Source: an uncultured Clostridia bacterium (lineage in GTDB: Bacteria; Bacillota; Clostridia; Christensenellales; Borkfalkiaceae). Taken from it: 64,000 nt of DNA. This document shows positions 40,313-49,400 of the stretch, piece by piece. The translations under genes and the position numbers were made by a program. The DNA is taken from assembly GCA_934247225.1 (NCBI GenBank), contig CAKQJE010000010.1:1-64000 (forward strand), given 5' to 3'. How positions within the stretch are numbered: the first letter of the stretch is position 1; every line of letters starts with the position of its first letter. The notes under the pieces were generated by a model that ran no database searches, was not told where the DNA came from, and saw only the letters and a program-made list of their open reading frames with translations.

Positions 40313-41560
40313 ATGATAAACATACCCAAGGGAACAAAGGACGTTCTGCCTTTCGAAAGTTATAAGTGGCACTACGTCGAAAGAATTGCGAGAGAAACCG
40401 CCGATTTATACTGCTTAAACGAAATTCGTACCCCCACTTTCGAACATACCGAGTTGTTTTTAAGAAGCGTGGGCGACACGACAGATATAGTAAATAAGGA
40501 AATGTATACTTTCCTCGACAAGGGCGAGAGAAGCATCACCTTAAAGCCCGAGGGAACGGCGGGCGTTGCGAGAAGCTTTATCGAAAACGGACTTTTTAAC
40601 AACGCCATGCCCCTTAAAATGTATTATATCACGCCCGTGTTCCGTTACGAGAACCCGCAGAAAGGAAGGCTCAGAGAACACCACCAATTCGGCGTGGAAG
40701 TTTACGGCGGCGCGGGCGCGGATACCGACGCGGAAGTCATCAAGCTTGCTTACACCGTTTTGAAAAAATGCGGACTTTCGGTTAAGCTTTATATCAACAG
40801 CATGGGCTGCCCCGAGTGCAGAAAGAAGTATAACGAAGCTTTGAAATGTTATTTTGCCGACAAGCTCGACAAGCTTTGCCCCACCTGCCGCGAAAGATAT
40901 TATAAAAATCCTCTTCGTATTCTCGACTGCAAAGAGGAGGGCTGCAAGGTTCTTTGTAAGGACGCGCCGAAGATCGTCGATTATCTTTGCGACGATTGCT
41001 CCGCGCACTTCAAAAAATTGCAGGAACTTTTAACCGATTGCGGCGTTGCTTACGAGATAAATCCGTTTATCGTGAGAGGTCTGGATTACTACACGAAGAC
41101 CGTTTTCGAGTTCGTAACAACAGCTCTCGGCTCGCAAGGCACCGTCTGCGGCGGCGGAAGATACGACAATCTTATCTCCCAGCTCGGCGGAACGCCCACC
41201 TGCGGCGTAGGTTTCGGTATGGGTATCGAAAGACTTTTAATGCTTATGGAAGCCGAAAACGTCGTTATCCCCACGCACGATAACGCTAAGCTGTATATCG
41301 CCACTATGGGCGACGAAGCCTATAAAAAAGCGTTTGAAATCGTATCCGTTTTAAGAGACAAGGGCGTTAAGGCGGAGGTCGATCACGCGGGCAGAGGCGT
41401 TAAGGCGCAGTTTAAATACGCCGATAAAATCCACGCCGAAAACGTCATAACTCTCGGCGAAAACGAGCTTAATTCGGGCGTTTGTCAAATCAAAAATATG
41501 GCGGACGGAACGCAGAAAGAAATCAAAATCGACGAAATTCCGACATATGTCGGAAGATAA
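40313..41560 (+). CDS. hisS: Histidyl-tRNA synthetase
   Basis: A 415-residue class II synthetase. Motif 1 region EIRTPTFEHTELFLRSVG, motif 2 FRYENPQKGRLREHHQFGVE, histidine-A motif VRGLDYYTKTVFEF and motif 3 GFGMGIERLLMLM, then the C-terminal anticodon-binding domain (LYIATMGDEAYKKAFEIV). It lies 21 bp after hslU with ribosome site AGAGGA; there is no room for a T-box. Confidence 0.97.
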   Translation: MINIPKGTKDVLPFESYKWHYVERIARETADLYCLNEIRTPTFEHTELFLRSVGDTTDIVNKEMYTFLDKGERSITLKPEGTAGVARSFIENGLFNNAMPLKMYYITPVFRYENPQKGRLREHHQFGVEVYGGAGADTDAEVIKLAYTVLKKCGLSVKLYINSMGCPECRKKYNEALKCYFADKLDKLCPTCRERYYKNPLRILDCKEEGCKVLCKDAPKIVDYLCDDCSAHFKKLQELLTDCGVAYEINPFIVRGLDYYTKTVFEFVTTALGSQGTVCGGGRYDNLISQLGGTPTCGVGFGMGIERLLMLMEAENVVIPTHDNAKLYIATMGDEAYKKAFEIVSVLRDKGVKAEVDHAGRGVKAQFKYADKIHAENVITLGENELNSGVCQIKNMADGTQKEIKIDEIPTYVGR

Positions 41561-41653
41561 CGCACATAATAAGTTCGGGGTAATTGCATTTCGGGCGTGG
41601 CATAAACGAAAAATTTTTCAGCCCGAAGCCGAACAAAAAATAAGGAGATCACA

Positions 41654-41983
41654 ATGGAAGAAAAGATAATAAACGTTTTAGACGACGAATTCGAAACCGA
41701 AGTTTTAAAGGCTGACAAGCCCGTTCTCGTAGATTTCTGGGCGAGCTGGTGTATGCCGTGCAAAATGCAGGGCGAAGTTCTGCACGAAGTTTTCCCGAAG
41801 CTTGCGGGTAAAGTGAAGGTCGTAAAAGTCAACGTAGACGAAAGCGAAAAGACGGCTATAAAGTACGGCATATCGAGTATTCCCACGCTTATGGTTTTCG
41901 TAGGCGGGGAGATAAAAGAGAAAACCGTAGGGCTTTCTTCGTCCGCGGAGATAAGCGAAATGCTTATAAAATACATTGGCTGA
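41654..41983 (+). CDS. trxA: Thioredoxin
   Basis: A 109-residue thioredoxin with active site WCMPCK (Cys33, Cys36) in VDFWASWCMPCK and the cis-Pro loop ISSIPTLMVF. The active site is CMPC instead of the usual CGPC, which may change its redox potential. Ribosome site AAGGAG. Last gene of the long plus-strand run. Confidence 0.93.
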   Translation: MEEKIINVLDDEFETEVLKADKPVLVDFWASWCMPCKMQGEVLHEVFPKLAGKVKVVKVNVDESEKTAIKYGISSIPTLMVFVGGEIKEKTVGLSSSAEISEMLIKYIG

Positions 41984-42013
41984 TTAGTTTCGATTAAACT
42001 GCAAAAATGCGGC

Positions 42014-42026
42014 TATAAGTCGATTA
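42014..42026 (+). other. Dispersed 13-mer TATAAGTCGATTA, copy 5 (intergenic)
   Basis: 30 bases after the trxA stop codon, in the context GCGGC-TATAAGTCGATTA-TCGC. Confidence 0.7.
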
Positions 42027-42045
42027 TCGCAATAAATTTAAAATA

Positions 42046-42093
42046 AAAACGGCATATGCGCACCTTAAAAAAGAGTTTTGCATATGCCGTTTT
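42046..42093. terminator. Long-stem hairpin after trxA
   Basis: A perfect 14-bp inverted repeat AAAACGGCATATGC / GCATATGCCGTTTT (42046-42059 and 42080-42093) with a 20-nt loop. The U tract is only four bases, so it may work in both directions but weakly. Confidence 0.6.
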
Positions 42094-42470
42094 GATATTG
42101 CCGAAAACCGAAACATCTTCGCTTGGTAACAATCTTCCGCTTAAAAACAAAGCAATATGCGGAAAACCGAATCCCGTCGCGTTCGGAAGATAAAGCCTTA
42201 TGTTATTTTTCTGTTTCGGAGCAGGCTTAAAATCTTCGCGTGGGTAAAATATCCGCAAAACTCCTTTTTAAAAGCCTTTTGTGGCTTTTCCCGTCCTTTC
42301 GGACGTCTAATCCCTCTGTAAATACATAAGTTTGCGGATTGTTCTGATGATTACGATTTTCGGCAAGCGACGGAATTCTTTTTTATTTTCGGCAGACGTG
42401 CCGATTTTATGTCGCTCACCGTTTTTTTATGAAAAAAAACGTTCTTTCAAATATTCGTAACACTACTATA
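42094..42470. other. Gene-free stretch between trxA and the XRE regulator
   Basis: No convincing gene in either strand. It contains small hairpins (AAAAGCC-TTTTGT-GGCTTTT near 42270-42290; GTCCTTTCGGAC near 42293-42304) and A/T-rich runs near 42420-42470. A minus-strand frame across 42013-42258 lacks coding character. Confidence 0.5.
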
Positions 42471-42472
42471 TC

Positions 42473-42487
42473 ACGCCCAAAGGGCGT
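42473..42487. promoter_or_regulatory. Possible operator palindrome upstream of the XRE gene
   Basis: ACGCCCAAAGGGCGT is a perfect inverted repeat (6-bp arms, 3-nt centre) 40 bp upstream of the regulator's ATG; autoregulation would be typical of the family. The core promoter is not clear. Confidence 0.45.
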
Positions 42488-42527
42488 ATGTCAAGCATTT
42501 TACGCCTATGGGTTGTAAAATCTACAT

Positions 42528-42755
42528 ATGATAACGATAGCGCAGATACAAAAAAAGATTGCAGAAGCGATAAAACAAAGCGGAAAAACGCAGACGGAGA
42601 TAGGCAGACAGCTCGGGATATCTCAACAGACGGTATCCCACTATGTAAAGGGCGACAAACTTCCCGCTCTCGATACGCTTGCGAATTTATGTGTTTTATT
42701 AGACGTGGATCCTGCGGATATTTTATGCACGGAGGACTACGAAAAAGAATGTTGA
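42528..42755 (+). CDS. XRE/Cro-type helix-turn-helix regulator
   Basis: A 75-residue single-domain DNA-binding protein: QIQKKIAEAIKQSGKTQTEIG, recognition helix GISQQTVSHYVKGDKLP, then DTLANLCVLLDVDPADIL. It has no effector domain. It is a solo gene in an accessory patch rich in repeats; targets are unknown. Its only upstream candidate site is the palindrome at 42473-42487. Confidence 0.88.
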   Translation: MITIAQIQKKIAEAIKQSGKTQTEIGRQLGISQQTVSHYVKGDKLPALDTLANLCVLLDVDPADILCTEDYEKEC

Positions 42756-42756
42756 C

Positions 42757-42784
42757 TCGCTTTAAAAAAATTTAAGGCGATTTT
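42757..42784 (+). terminator. Terminator of the XRE gene
   Basis: Stem TCGCTTTAAA / TTTAAGGCGA (42757-42780, one G-U pair) followed by TTTT. Confidence 0.6.
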
Positions 42785-42836
42785 AAAATTAAATAGTAAA
42801 TAAACCGATAAATAAGGTAAAATCTACCTCATATTG

Positions 42837-42916
42837 TATTGTCTCATTATATAATTGTATTGTCTCATTATATAATTGTGTTGTCTTATTATGTAATTGT
42901 TGTGGGTATATAATTG
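42837..42916. repeat. 21-bp tandem repeat
   Basis: Two identical units TATTGTCTCATTATATAATTG plus variants: 42837-42857 and 42858-42878 are identical, 42879-42899 has four changes, and 42900-42916 is a shortened unit, with a further partial TTGTGGG. In the minus strand it could encode heptad-like QLYNETI repeats, but no gene is supported there. Confidence 0.85.
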
Positions 42917-42929
42917 TTGTGGGTTGGCA

Positions 42930-42972
42930 AAATGCCGCGGGCGGAGGAAATTTTCCTCCGCCCGCGGCATTT
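42930..42972. terminator. Perfect 43-bp inverted repeat, likely bidirectional terminator
   Basis: Arms of 21 bp (42930-42950 and 42952-42972) around one central T; the arm begins AAATGCCGCGGGCGGAGG. It lies between the convergent XRE gene and radA and has A/T at both bases, fitting a bidirectional terminator. Confidence 0.65.
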
Positions 42973-42999
42973 AAAGTAGTAATGTGAAATGGTGTCAGA

Positions 43000-43160
43000 C
43001 TTCCCGGTTGGGAAAGCAAAGTTTTTTTTCAGGCAAACAAATAAAATAGCCTTCTCCAAAGGGAGAAGGCTTTCTTTCAATTCTTTCTTTTGCGCGTGTC
43101 CTCTTCCGTCAAATCTTCGCGGAAAGCCGCTCGATTTGCCACCTTCCCCGAGTGGGGAAG
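43000..43160. repeat. Second cluster of two-hairpin repeats (no DUF559 gene)
   Basis: Contains CTTCCCGGTTGGGAAAG (43000-43016), GCCTTCTCCAAAGGGAGAAGGC (as GCCTTCTCC-AAA-GGGAGAAGGC, 43049-43070), the tail in inverted orientation GTCCTCTTCCGTC (43098-43110), a second hairpin AAATC..GCGG-AAAG-CCGC..GATTT (43111-43137) and CCTTCCCCGAGTGGGGAAG (43142-43160). Read on the minus strand, 43160-43098 is a complete module of the same kind as that at 759-820. Confidence 0.75.
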
Positions 43161-43180
43161 CAAGAACTTTTTTAAAAATA

Positions 43181-44554
43181 TTACTTTTCGGGGAAGAGAT
43201 ATTTTATCGCCTGATAAATGTGCTTTATCGGCACGATTTCTATCTTATCCGAATATTTTTTCAAGTTTTCCGCGTTTCTTGCGGGTAAAAGTACTTTTTT
43301 ATACCCGAGCTTCACCGCATTGTCGACGCGTTTTTCGGCTTGCGTGACGGGGCGTATTTCACCCGTCAAGCCGATTTCGCCGAAAGCGCAAACGTCGCCG
43401 GCGACGGGTACGTTTTTATAAGAACTCGCTAAGGCGAGAGCAACCGCGAGGTCGCTCGAAGGCTCGGTGAGCTTAATGCCGCCCATAACCGTGACGTAAA
43501 CGTCGAAAGTGTAAAAGGGCATATACGCGCGCTTTTCTAAAACGGCTAAAATAAGCATCGTTCTGTTGTAATCGAGTCCGAGCGGCATACGTCTCGGCAT
43601 TCCGAAAATGGTTTTCGACAGTAAAGTCTGAATTTCAACGGGCATACAACGGTTGCCCGAAACCGACGGGGTTACGATACTGCCTGCGTCCTTTCCGCGT
43701 TCTTCCGAAACGAAAATCCCGTTGTAATCCTTAACGCCGAAAATTCCGTTTTCGCGCATTTCGAAAACGCCCACTTCCTGCGCCGAACCAAACCTGTTTT
43801 TTACGGCGCGGAGCAGTTTATAGTTGTCCTGCGGCTGCCCCTCGAAATATAAAACGGTGTCCATAATATGTTCGAGAACCTTAGGACCCGCGATCGCGCC
43901 TTCTTTGGTGACGTGACCTACGATAAAAACGGTCGTTTTGGACGATTTTGCAAACCTCATAAGCCTCGAAGCGCATTCCTTGACTTGCCCGACCGTACCC
44001 GACGAACCGCTTAAATCGCTTAAATAGACGGCTTGAATGGAGTCGACGATAAGAAAATCATACCCTTCCGCTTCGTCGATAATGTTGTCGAGACAGGTCT
44101 CGTTCATGAGCATAAGGCTGTCCGAATTTATCCCGAGACGATTGCAGCGCATTTTAACCTGCGCCTGACTTTCTTCTGCGGAAGCATATAAAACCTTGTA
44201 TTTCTTCGATAACGACAACGCGACCTGCGTCATAATCGTCGATTTTCCTATTCCCGGGTCGCCACCGATAAGCACGAGCGATGAGGGAACTATTCCTCCG
44301 CCTAAAACGGTGTTGAGTTCTTCGATGCCCGAATCTATCCTCGTGAGCTTTTCGTGTTCTACTTCGGAGAGTCTGACGGGTTTCTGATAAGTCGGTCGCT
44401 TTGCTTTATCGAGAGAAGAGGAAACTACGGTTTCCTGAATTTCCTCGTTTATCGTTCCGAATTTTCCGCAGGACGGACATCTTCCGAGCCAACCCGGGGT
44501 AACCGCTCCGCATTCGGAGCATACATATCTTGAAGTCGTTTTGCTTTTTGCCAT
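43181..44554 (-). CDS. radA: DNA repair protein RadA
   Basis: A 457-residue RecA-like branch-migration helicase. N-terminal zinc finger Cys12-x2-Cys15 and Cys26-x2-Cys29, Walker A GGDPGIGKST (about residue 97), the RadA-specific KNRFG motif (in LRAVKNRFGSAQEVG), and a C-terminal Lon-protease-like domain (DLAVALALASSYKN, GEIGLTGEIRPV). It acts in recombination repair and transformation, as do ComM and DprA elsewhere in the window. Minus-strand run rqcP-ispDF-radA. Confidence 0.96.
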   Translation of the reverse strand: MAKSKTTSRYVCSECGAVTPGWLGRCPSCGKFGTINEEIQETVVSSSLDKAKRPTYQKPVRLSEVEHEKLTRIDSGIEELNTVLGGGIVPSSLVLIGGDPGIGKSTIMTQVALSLSKKYKVLYASAEESQAQVKMRCNRLGINSDSLMLMNETCLDNIIDEAEGYDFLIVDSIQAVYLSDLSGSSGTVGQVKECASRLMRFAKSSKTTVFIVGHVTKEGAIAGPKVLEHIMDTVLYFEGQPQDNYKLLRAVKNRFGSAQEVGVFEMRENGIFGVKDYNGIFVSEERGKDAGSIVTPSVSGNRCMPVEIQTLLSKTIFGMPRRMPLGLDYNRTMLILAVLEKRAYMPFYTFDVYVTVMGGIKLTEPSSDLAVALALASSYKNVPVAGDVCAFGEIGLTGEIRPVTQAEKRVDNAVKLGYKKVLLPARNAENLKKYSDKIEIVPIKHIYQAIKYLFPEK

Positions 44555-44603
44555 AATTTATCCTTTACCGCTCAGCCTTGATCATAGGCTCTTGCGGGCG
44601 GTG

Positions 44604-45743
44604 TTATCTCTTGTATTTTTGAGTTAGACAGTACGCCTGAACGGCGATTCCTTCCTCTCTTCCGACAATGCCTATGCCTTCCAGGGTGGTGCAGGTTATG
44701 CCCACGGCGGACTCGTTTACGCCGAGCGCATTGGCAAGATTACGTCTGATTTCGTCGACGTATTTTGCGAGCTTCGGCTTCTGCGCTTGTATCACCGCAG
44801 ATACGTTAATGAGCTTATAGCCCGACTTATAGAGAATCTCGACAACTTTTTCAAGCAAAATCATACTTGAAATTCCCTTGTATTTATCGTCCGTGTCGGG
44901 GAAGTGTCTGCCGATATCTCCGAGGCTTGCAGAGGATAGCATTGCGTCCATAATAGCGTGCGTTAAAACGTCGGCGTCGCTATGACCTAAAAGTCCTTTA
45001 TCGTGCGGAATTTCTATTCCGCCTAAAATAAGCTTTCTGTTTTCGACGAGTAAGTGAAGGTCGAATCCCGTGCCGACGAACAGATTTCCGCTTTGCAAAA
45101 CCGAGAAATCCTCGGGGTAGGTGAGTTTTTTGTTCGCGGTCTCGCCCTCGACGATACGGCAATTTCCTATATATTTAGTAAAAATTCCAGATTCGTCGGT
45201 AAATTCTTCGTTTTCTTTTACCATTGAAAAGGCTTTTTTGATAAGTTCGGTTTTAAAAGCCTGCGGAGTCTGCGCGGCGTATTTATTCTTTCTCGAAGAC
45301 GAAACGATAACCGTTTCGCCGTTTTCTTCGCTGCTATCGCAAATCGTATCGGTAACGGGAACAGCCGTTATCGCCGAACCGTACTTTTTTGCAACGCGAA
45401 CGCAATCGCGGATTATTCTTTCCGAAACGAACGGTCTTGCCCCGTCGTGAATTAAAACGACGTCTCCTTTGACGGCGTTAAGTCCGTTTTTAACCGAGCC
45501 GCACCTTGTTGCCGATCCTGTCACAAATACTGCGTTAATCGACTTATAGCGGCACTTTTCTTTAAAAATAGGTTCGTCTTCTTTGGAGCAGACGACGATT
45601 ATCTCGTCGATTACGCCGCTTGACGAAAACGCCGACAGAGTTTTTTCGAACGGCGTTATTCCGCCGATATCTTTCAAAAGTTTGTTATAACCGAAACCGG
45701 CTCGTTCTCCCGAGCCTGCGCAGGTGATTATCGCGCTTACCAT
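44604..45743 (-). CDS. ispDF: Bifunctional IspD/IspF isoprenoid enzyme
   Basis: A 379-residue fusion. Residues 1-225 are IspD (CDP-ME synthase: ITCAGSGERAGFGYNKLL, HDGARPFVSERII). Residues about 228-379 are IspF (MEcPP synthase: GTGFDLHLLVENRKLILGG, HSDADVLTHAIMDAML, DIGRHFPDTDDKYKG with metal-binding Asp and His). It makes two non-consecutive steps of the MEP pathway to isoprenoids. IspE is not nearby. Contains a copy of the 13-mer motif at 45536. Confidence 0.95.
   Translation of the reverse strand: MVSAIITCAGSGERAGFGYNKLLKDIGGITPFEKTLSAFSSSGVIDEIIVVCSKEDEPIFKEKCRYKSINAVFVTGSATRCGSVKNGLNAVKGDVVLIHDGARPFVSERIIRDCVRVAKKYGSAITAVPVTDTICDSSEENGETVIVSSSRKNKYAAQTPQAFKTELIKKAFSMVKENEEFTDESGIFTKYIGNCRIVEGETANKKLTYPEDFSVLQSGNLFVGTGFDLHLLVENRKLILGGIEIPHDKGLLGHSDADVLTHAIMDAMLSSASLGDIGRHFPDTDDKYKGISSMILLEKVVEILYKSGYKLINVSAVIQAQKPKLAKYVDEIRRNLANALGVNESAVGITCTTLEGIGIVGREEGIAVQAYCLTQKYKR
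45536..45548 (-). other. Dispersed 13-mer TATAAGTCGATTA, copy 6 (in ispDF)
   Basis: On the minus strand, read as Tyr-Lys-Ser-Ile in the IspD part. Context GTGCCGC-TATAAGTCGATTA-ACGC. Confidence 0.7.
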
Positions 45744-45824
45744 AATCTTCTCCTAAATGCTATATCATTATATAATTATAATCGTAACCCGTATAAACAG
45801 CGGGGATTATCGGTTTTCTGCCGA

Positions 45825-46070
45825 TTATTCGTTGACGATTTCGTAAAGAGAAGCGGCTTCGTCCTTTTTTACGGTTTCTTTAAGGTTTAAAACTCTGAAA
45901 ACGAGCGAGCCTTCGCCGAACGCTATGGAAACCACGTCGCCGACTTTAAGATTGTAAGCGGGCTTGACCGATTTGCCGTTCACTTCGACTCTTCCGCCCG
46001 AACACGCGTCGTTTGCGACGCTTCTGCGCTTTAAAATTCGCGAAACTTTCAGAAATTTATCTATTCTCAT
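45825..46070 (-). CDS. rqcP: S4-domain RNA-binding protein RqcP (YabO)
   Basis: An 81-residue S4 domain: MRIDKFLKVSRILKRRSVAN, GRVEVNGKSVKPAYNLKVGD, then FRVLNLKETVKKDEAASLYEIV, close in length and pattern to Bacillus YabO. RqcP works with RqcH on stalled 50S subunits to add poly-alanine tails to nascent chains. Divergent from rpoB; the intergenic region has a strong promoter only on the rpoB side. Ribosome site GAGGTAA. Confidence 0.9.
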   Translation of the reverse strand: MRIDKFLKVSRILKRRSVANDACSGGRVEVNGKSVKPAYNLKVGDVVSIAFGEGSLVFRVLNLKETVKKDEAASLYEIVNE

Positions 46071-46132
46071 AATTTACCTCACGATATTTTTACCAAAATT
46101 TACATTAAATTCGTTAAAGCCCTTTAAAATCC

Positions 46133-46161
46133 TTGACAAAAAGGGCGTTCCGCATTATAAT
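46133..46161 (+). promoter_or_regulatory. Consensus promoter of rpoBC
   Basis: TTGACA (46133-46138), 17 bp, TATAAT (46156-46161). A second TATAAT (46172-46177) follows 16 bases later. Confidence 0.88.
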
Positions 46162-46167
46162 TATGTA

Positions 46168-46487
46168 ATGCTATAATCTCCATAATAGCGTCTTTTTACG
46201 CAATTTTCGGGAAAACGCTCCCGGACGCGGACGACGGCAAAAGCTGGAACAAGGATTGTTTTTTATAGATAAAATCTACGAAAAACGGGAAATTTCAGTG
46301 GCGGAAAATCCGACCGGTCTTTGCTTGACCGAACGGCGGGCGATTTGAAAAATGTCAAGCGGTGAAGAAAATTCTTTCCGCGAAAACGAAAATCGCGCGT
46401 ATCCGGCGGGGTAACCCGTCGATTTCGGTCACAGGCGTATTATACACTATTACGGAAATTAAATCAACAAAAAAAGGAGTCAATTTA
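46168..46487 (+). promoter_or_regulatory. Long rpoB leader, possibly regulatory
   Basis: About 315 nt separate the likely transcript start from the rpoB ATG. Visible elements are a CGGTC / GACCG hairpin (46315-46331), a GCGG..CCGC hairpin around 46360-46382, and a 20-codon frame from ATG 46352 to TAA 46414 without a ribosome site. In most Firmicutes rplJ-rplL with an L10-binding leader precede rpoB; they are absent here. Whether this leader is structured or an attenuator is inference. Confidence 0.45.
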
Positions 46488-49400
46488 ATGACACGCAATT
46501 TACCGTTAGTTAAATTCGGAAACGTCGAAAGAAGAACCTTCTCCAAGATAAAAGAAGTTCAGCCGATGCCTTATCTTATCGAGGTTCAGAGGGATTCTTA
46601 CGCGAGCTTTATCGAAGAGGGCATAAGCGAAGTATTCGAGGACTTTTCCCCGATTACCGATTATTCCGATCGTTTCGAGCTTTACTTTCTCGATCATTCG
46701 CTTTCCGACAAACCGAAGTACGACGAAAAGGAGTGCCGCGACAGAGACGCCACATATGCGGTACCTTTAAAAGTAAAAGTCAGACTCGTGAATAAAGTCA
46801 CGGGCGAAGTTCTCGATCAGGACGTATTCATGGGCGAACTTCCCAAAATGACCGAGAACGGTTCGTTCATCATAAACGGCGCGGAACGTGTTATCGTTTC
46901 GCAGCTCGTTCGTTCTCCCGGCGTTTACAACGGGTTCGAATTCTCCAAAACGGGCAGAAAGCTTTACGGCACGACCGTTATCCCCAACAGAGGCGCGTGG
47001 ATCGAATTCGAGCAGGACGCCGACAACACGTTGTGGGTTAAAGTAGACAGAACGCGTAAGCTCACGGCAACCGTTCTTCTCCGCGCGCTCGGTTTCGGAA
47101 CGGACGAAAGCATAAAGGCTATTTTCGAAGACGACCCGATGATCAATGCTACGATGGAAAAAGACGTAGCCAAATCCGAGGGCGAAGGTCTTTTCGAACT
47201 TTACAGAAGACTTCGTCCCGGCGAAGTTCCCACCGAAGAAGCCGTTCGTCAGCACCTTAAAAATCTCTTCTTCGATCCGAGAAGATACGACTGCGCGAAG
47301 GTCGGCAGATATAAATTCAACAAACGCCTTAATATGGGCGTAAGACTTCCCGGCGTAACCGCTTACGAGGATATCGTGAACGAAGACGGCGAGCTTCTCG
47401 TCAAAAAGGGCGAAGTGATAACTCCCGAGCAGGCGAAGCTTATTCAGAACAGCGGAATCAACTTTGTTTACGCTCTTACGGAAAACGGCGAAAAACACAA
47501 GATTATCGGTAACAACGTCGTCGATTTCGAAGCCGTCGCGGGCGTTTCCCCGAGACCGTTCGGACTTATCGAAAACATTTATTATCCCAACTACGTCTTC
47601 GCGAAAGAACTTGCGGAAGCGGTTAAAACGAGTACCGTAGAGGACGTTGCGGAAAAATATATCGACAGAATAAATCCTCTTTTCTACGTCGAAGAAACGG
47701 TCGTTCCCGCGGGCGAAGAAATGAAACCCGAGGACAAAAAGAACCTCGAAAAGAGAAGAGAACTCCGCAGAAGATTCGTATTCGCGTGCCGCGCTTTCTT
47801 CGATATCTTAGAGGCGGGCGTACCCGAAAAACTTACGAGCGAGCAGAAGAAAAACATTAAGCCGCTCATCGATAAATTAAACCATAAGCACATAACCACC
47901 GACGATATAATCGCTACCATTTCCTTAAACAGCGATTTGAACTACGGCATCGGAACCGTCGACAATATCGACCACCTCGGCAATCGTAGAGTAAGATCGG
48001 TAGGCGAACTTTTGCAGAACCAATTCAGAATAGGTATCAACCGTCTCGAAAGGGTAATCAAGGAAAGAATGTCCACGCAGGACCCGAAAGACATCACGCC
48101 GAACGGACTCATCAACGTTCGTCCCGTTTCGAGCGCGATCAAAGAATTCTTCGGTTCTTCCCAGCTCTCTCAGTTCATGGATCAGACCAACCCCATCGCC
48201 GAGCTTACGCATAAGAGAAAGCTCTCCGCGTTAGGCCCCGGCGGATTGAACAGAGAAAGAGCGACGTTCGAAGTCCGAGACGTTCACTACACGCACTACG
48301 GCAGAATGTGTCCTATCGAAACCCCCGAAGGTCAGAACATAGGTCTTATCACTTCGCTTTCGGCTTACGCGAAAGTAAACGAGTACGGCTTTATCGAGTC
48401 GGCTTACAGAAAAATAGATAAAGCGACTGGCAAGGCTACCGATCACGTAGATTACCTCACCGCGGACGAAGAAGACGCGTTTATCGTCGCTCAGGCTAAC
48501 GAACCGCTCGACGAAGAAGGTCGTTTCGTCAATGCGCGTGTCGCTTGCAGAAGAAGAGACGAGATAACCGAGCTTCCGAGAGAAGAAATCGATTATATGG
48601 ACGTTTCGCCCAAGCAGCTCGTATCTGTCGCTACCGCGCTTATTCCCTTCCTTGAAAACTGTGATACGAACCGTGCGCTTATGGGTTCGAACATGCAACG
48701 TCAGGCGGTTCCCCTTCTTAAACCCGAAACTCCTATCGTAGGAACGGGTATCGAAGCGAAGATCGCGTACGACTCCGGCGTTATGATAATCGCCGAGAAA
48801 GCGGGCGTCGTAAAATCCGTTTCGGGCAGCGAAATAATCGTCAACGAAAACGACGGAACGACCACCGGTTTCGACAGAGTATACGTACTTAAAAAATTCC
48901 AGAGATCCAACCAAGGCACCTGCCTTAACCAGAAGCCTATCGTAAAAGTAGGCGATATAGTAGAAAAAGGAACCATCCTCGCGGACGGTCCCGCAACGTG
49001 CGACGGCGAGCTTGCGCTCGGAAGAAACATTCTCATCGGCTTCATGACGTGGGAAGGTTATAACTACGAAGACGCAATCCTTCTTTCCGAAAAGCTCGTT
49101 CAGAACGACGTGTTCACCTCCATCCATATCGAGGAACACGAAATCGAATGCCGCGAAACCAAGCTCGGCAACGAAGAATTCACGAGAGATATTCCCAATA
49201 TCGGCGACGACGCGCTTAAAGACCTCGACGAAAACGGCGTAATCCGTATCGGCGCGGAAGTTACGAGCGGCGACATTCTCGTCGGTAAAGTATCGCCCAA
49301 GGGCGAAACCGAGCTTACTCCCGAAGAAAGACTTTTAAGAGCGATTTTCGGCGAAAAGGCAAGAGAAGTCAAAGATACGTCTCTCCGCGTTCCTCACGGC

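Noticed and set aside
42013..42258. 81-codon minus-strand frame after trxA
   Set aside because: Runs across the long-stem hairpin, lacks a ribosome site and has no recognisable motif.
42837..42916. Possible CRISPR array
   Set aside because: The 21-bp units are directly adjacent, with no unique spacers, and no cas genes are present.
48160..48270. Rifampicin-resistance changes in RpoB
   Set aside because: The cluster residues are the normal sensitive-type ones.
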